Of a DNA stretch of 33,172 nucleotides, positions 31,855 through 33,172 are shown piece after piece. How positions within the stretch are numbered: the first letter of the stretch is position 1; each line of letters opens with the position of its first letter. Position numbers and translations under genes: made by a program. The notes below the pieces were generated by a model, which was not told where the DNA came from, did no database searches, and saw nothing but the letters and a program-made list of their open reading frames with translations. The stretch is taken from NCBI GenBank assembly GCA_028819255.1, contig JAPPMB010000133.1, forward strand, positions 1 through 33,172, written 5' to 3'. This stretch comes from Bryobacterales bacterium. GTDB taxonomy: Bacteria > Acidobacteriota > Terriglobia > Bryobacterales > UBA6623.

Positions 31855-32661
31855 GTGCACACCTGCCGAATCTGCATCCTCGCCTGCGCGACCGTCGCCA
31901 CACTCGCATGCACGGGCGGACGACCGCAAGCGTCCGGCCCTCTTGCCGGCTATCGTATCGTCGATCTCACGCACCCGTTCGACGACACGACGGTCTTCTG
32001 GCCGACGGGCCAGCCGTTCCGCCACGAGCAAACCGCGTGGGGACCCCAGCCCGACGGGTACTGGTACAGCTCGTACGACCTGGCCATGAGCGAGCATTGC
32101 GGGACGCATCTCGACGCTCCCATCCACTTCGCCGAAGGGCGGCCCGCAATCGGCGATCTGTCCCTTGAGGACCTGTCGGGACCTCTGGCGGTTGTCGACG
32201 TCGAGCAGCAGTGCGCGGCGGATCCCGACTACGCCGCGACGCCCGCCGACCTCGACGCCCACGAAGACCGCCACGGCAGGGTTCCGGAGGGCGCGGTCGT
32301 GTTGTTCCGGACCGGCTGGAGCCGGCGCTGGCCGGACACTCTGCAATACCTGGGAGACGACACTCCCGGGAAGGCGGACGCGTTGCACTTCCCCGGGATC
32401 TCCGCCGAGGCCGCTCGCTGGCTGGTCGAGCGGGAGATCGCGGCGACGGGAATCGACACGGCGAGCATCGATCCAGGCCAAAGCAGGAATTTTGCGGCTC
32501 ATCAGGTCCTTGCAGCCGAGGCAATTCCGATTCTCGAGAACGTAGCCAGCCTCGAAGGGCTGCCGGCCCGAGGCGCTCACCTGCTGGCCTTCCCGATGAA
32601 GATCGGGCGCGGCTCCGGCGCGCCCTGCCGCGTCGCAGCCCTGGTGCCCGCCGCAAAGTAG
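31855..32661 (+). CDS. Exported cyclase-family (kynurenine-formamidase-like) hydrolase
   Basis: 268 aa from GTG 31855. The start VHTCRICILACATVATLAC is a signal with a TLAC lipobox-like end, followed by GYRIVDLTHPFDDTTVFWP, the opening of the cyclase/formamidase family ('ivDLt..i..g...wP'). The metal motif H-x-G-T-H-x-D is present as EHCGTHLDAPIHF. Later GIDTASIDPGQSRNFAAHQVL and ENVASLEGLP are family blocks. Members hydrolyse amide or ester bonds, such as N-formylkynurenine, using zinc or manganese. The substrate is unknown here and the export signal is unusual for kynurenine formamidase. TACACT just before the GTG is a weak -10. Confidence 0.85.
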   Translation: MHTCRICILACATVATLACTGGRPQASGPLAGYRIVDLTHPFDDTTVFWPTGQPFRHEQTAWGPQPDGYWYSSYDLAMSEHCGTHLDAPIHFAEGRPAIGDLSLEDLSGPLAVVDVEQQCAADPDYAATPADLDAHEDRHGRVPEGAVVLFRTGWSRRWPDTLQYLGDDTPGKADALHFPGISAEAARWLVEREIAATGIDTASIDPGQSRNFAAHQVLAAEAIPILENVASLEGLPARGAHLLAFPMKIGRGSGAPCRVAALVPAAK

Positions 32662-32670
32662 GGGCGTGCC

Positions 32671-33132
32671 TCAGGACGCAGCCGACACCAGATCCGAAAC
32701 GGGGCGAATCAACAGCTTGTTGGCCGTTGTCGCGGGGAGGGTCGAGAGCAGGACGAAACGCGTGCCCGTGTGCGGGTCCGCCCAGGCGAGCGTGCCCGTG
32801 GCGCCCCCGTGCCAGAAGGTCTCGGCGGAGCAGCCCGCTCCGGCCCCTTCGCCGAGGGCGAATCCAAGCCCGCGGTCCTTTCCAAGCATCGCCGTGTGGT
32901 TGCGCACCATGAGCGCCGCCGTCTCCGGTCTGAGGACCGTGGCGCCCTGCGGCTTGAGGAACTCGAGGAGGAACCTGGAGACGTCGGGCGCACTGGCGTG
33001 GGCGCCGCCCCAGGGTGAGGCGAGTTCGCGCCAGTAGGTGCTGTTCCAGTCCCAGTGGGCCGCTTCCGGCCGGCCCTGGCCGCCGTGCGGGGGACCTTCC
33101 TCCACCTGGCTGCGCTGGCCCAAGTTTGTCAC
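32671..33132 (-). pseudogene. Serine hydrolase (beta-lactamase family), 5'-truncated
   Basis: The C-terminal 150 or so residues of a beta-lactamase/esterase family protein: HWDWNSTYWRELASPWGG, AHASAPDVSRFLLEFL, then the KTG-equivalent HGGATGT followed by LAWADPHTGTRFVLLST. The catalytic SxxK and the YxN motifs, which lie in the first two thirds, are absent. On the minus strand a TAG immediately precedes the GTG at 33132, and upstream sequence is AT-rich and unrelated, so the gene is cut by a rearrangement near 33110-33135. The rest could be beyond an inserted element outside the window. Nine nt separate its stop from the cyclase-family stop. Confidence 0.75.
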
Positions 33133-33172
33133 CTATATTTGCAAGTCCTTTATAATCAGTAAGTTCTACGTT
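33130..33172. other. AT-rich edge, possible insertion-sequence end
   Basis: The last 40 nt (CACCTATATTTGCAAGTCC, then TTTATAATCAGTAAG) are strongly AT-rich beside GC-rich coding DNA, include TATAAT (33151-33156), and begin exactly where the serine hydrolase homology stops. This looks like the terminus of a mobile element continuing outside the window; no known family could be assigned. Confidence 0.35.

Noticed and set aside
1..33172. CRISPR arrays, tRNA or rRNA genes
   Set aside because: No regularly spaced direct repeats and no cloverleaf or rRNA-like stretch noticed in reading; a dedicated scan was not possible.

Overview
The window is high-GC bacterial DNA (roughly two thirds G+C by eye) with tightly packed genes, many GTG/TTG starts and several overlapping gene ends. 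Gene content points to Acidobacteriota. It has a VWFA protein of the type abundant in that phylum, a BshB1-type bacillithiol deacetylase, Tat- or lipobox-exported sugar enzymes (a UxuA-like protein and a GH2 lipoprotein), a sulfatase and a decayed Gfo/Idh/MocA oxidoreductase. The phylum is an inference from family content; there is no rRNA or tRNA to settle it.

Left part (1-6.4 kb) is an accessory island. Two decayed pieces of one kind of gene, a rhodanese-type thiosulfate sulfurtransferase, lie on the minus strand at 6286-6363 (N-terminus) and 30-278 (middle of the first rhodanese domain). Between them are about 6 kb of foreign-looking DNA: a lower-GC orphan gene (571-1302), an IS3-family orfA remnant (1706-1915), an orphan three-helix membrane protein (1921-2412, minus), and an apparently intact MmeI-like single-chain restriction-modification enzyme (3215-6100). 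The simplest reading is that a small defence-type island landed in the sulfurtransferase gene. This is the most interesting part of the window.

Middle part (6.4-20.2 kb) is housekeeping and core-like: a PQQ-type beta-propeller protein coupled to an 88-aa CGHG protein, TsaC/Sua5, an SDR-like oxidoreductase, a small membrane/coiled-coil protein, an IS1380-family remnant, uvrC, an ABC ATPase, the TrpG/PabA glutaminase, a UxuA-like exported protein, an ABC-2-type ATPase without its permease, bshB1, a VWFA protein, a Gfo/Idh/MocA gene reduced to its two ends, and a CvpA-family membrane protein.

Right part (20.9-33.2 kb) holds a TPR protein, an arylsulfatase-type sulfatase, a GH2 lipoprotein, a PqiC-like lipoprotein, a small zinc-ribbon protein divergent from it, speA (arginine decarboxylase) translationally overlapped with an oxalate-CoA-ligase-like enzyme, pyrF, an exported cyclase-family protein and a 5'-truncated serine hydrolase that ends in an abrupt AT-rich 40-bp edge. 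Sulfatase, GH2 and UxuA-like proteins together suggest scavenging of sulfated or uronic-acid-containing polysaccharides. No CRISPR array, rRNA, tRNA or complete insertion sequence was seen.
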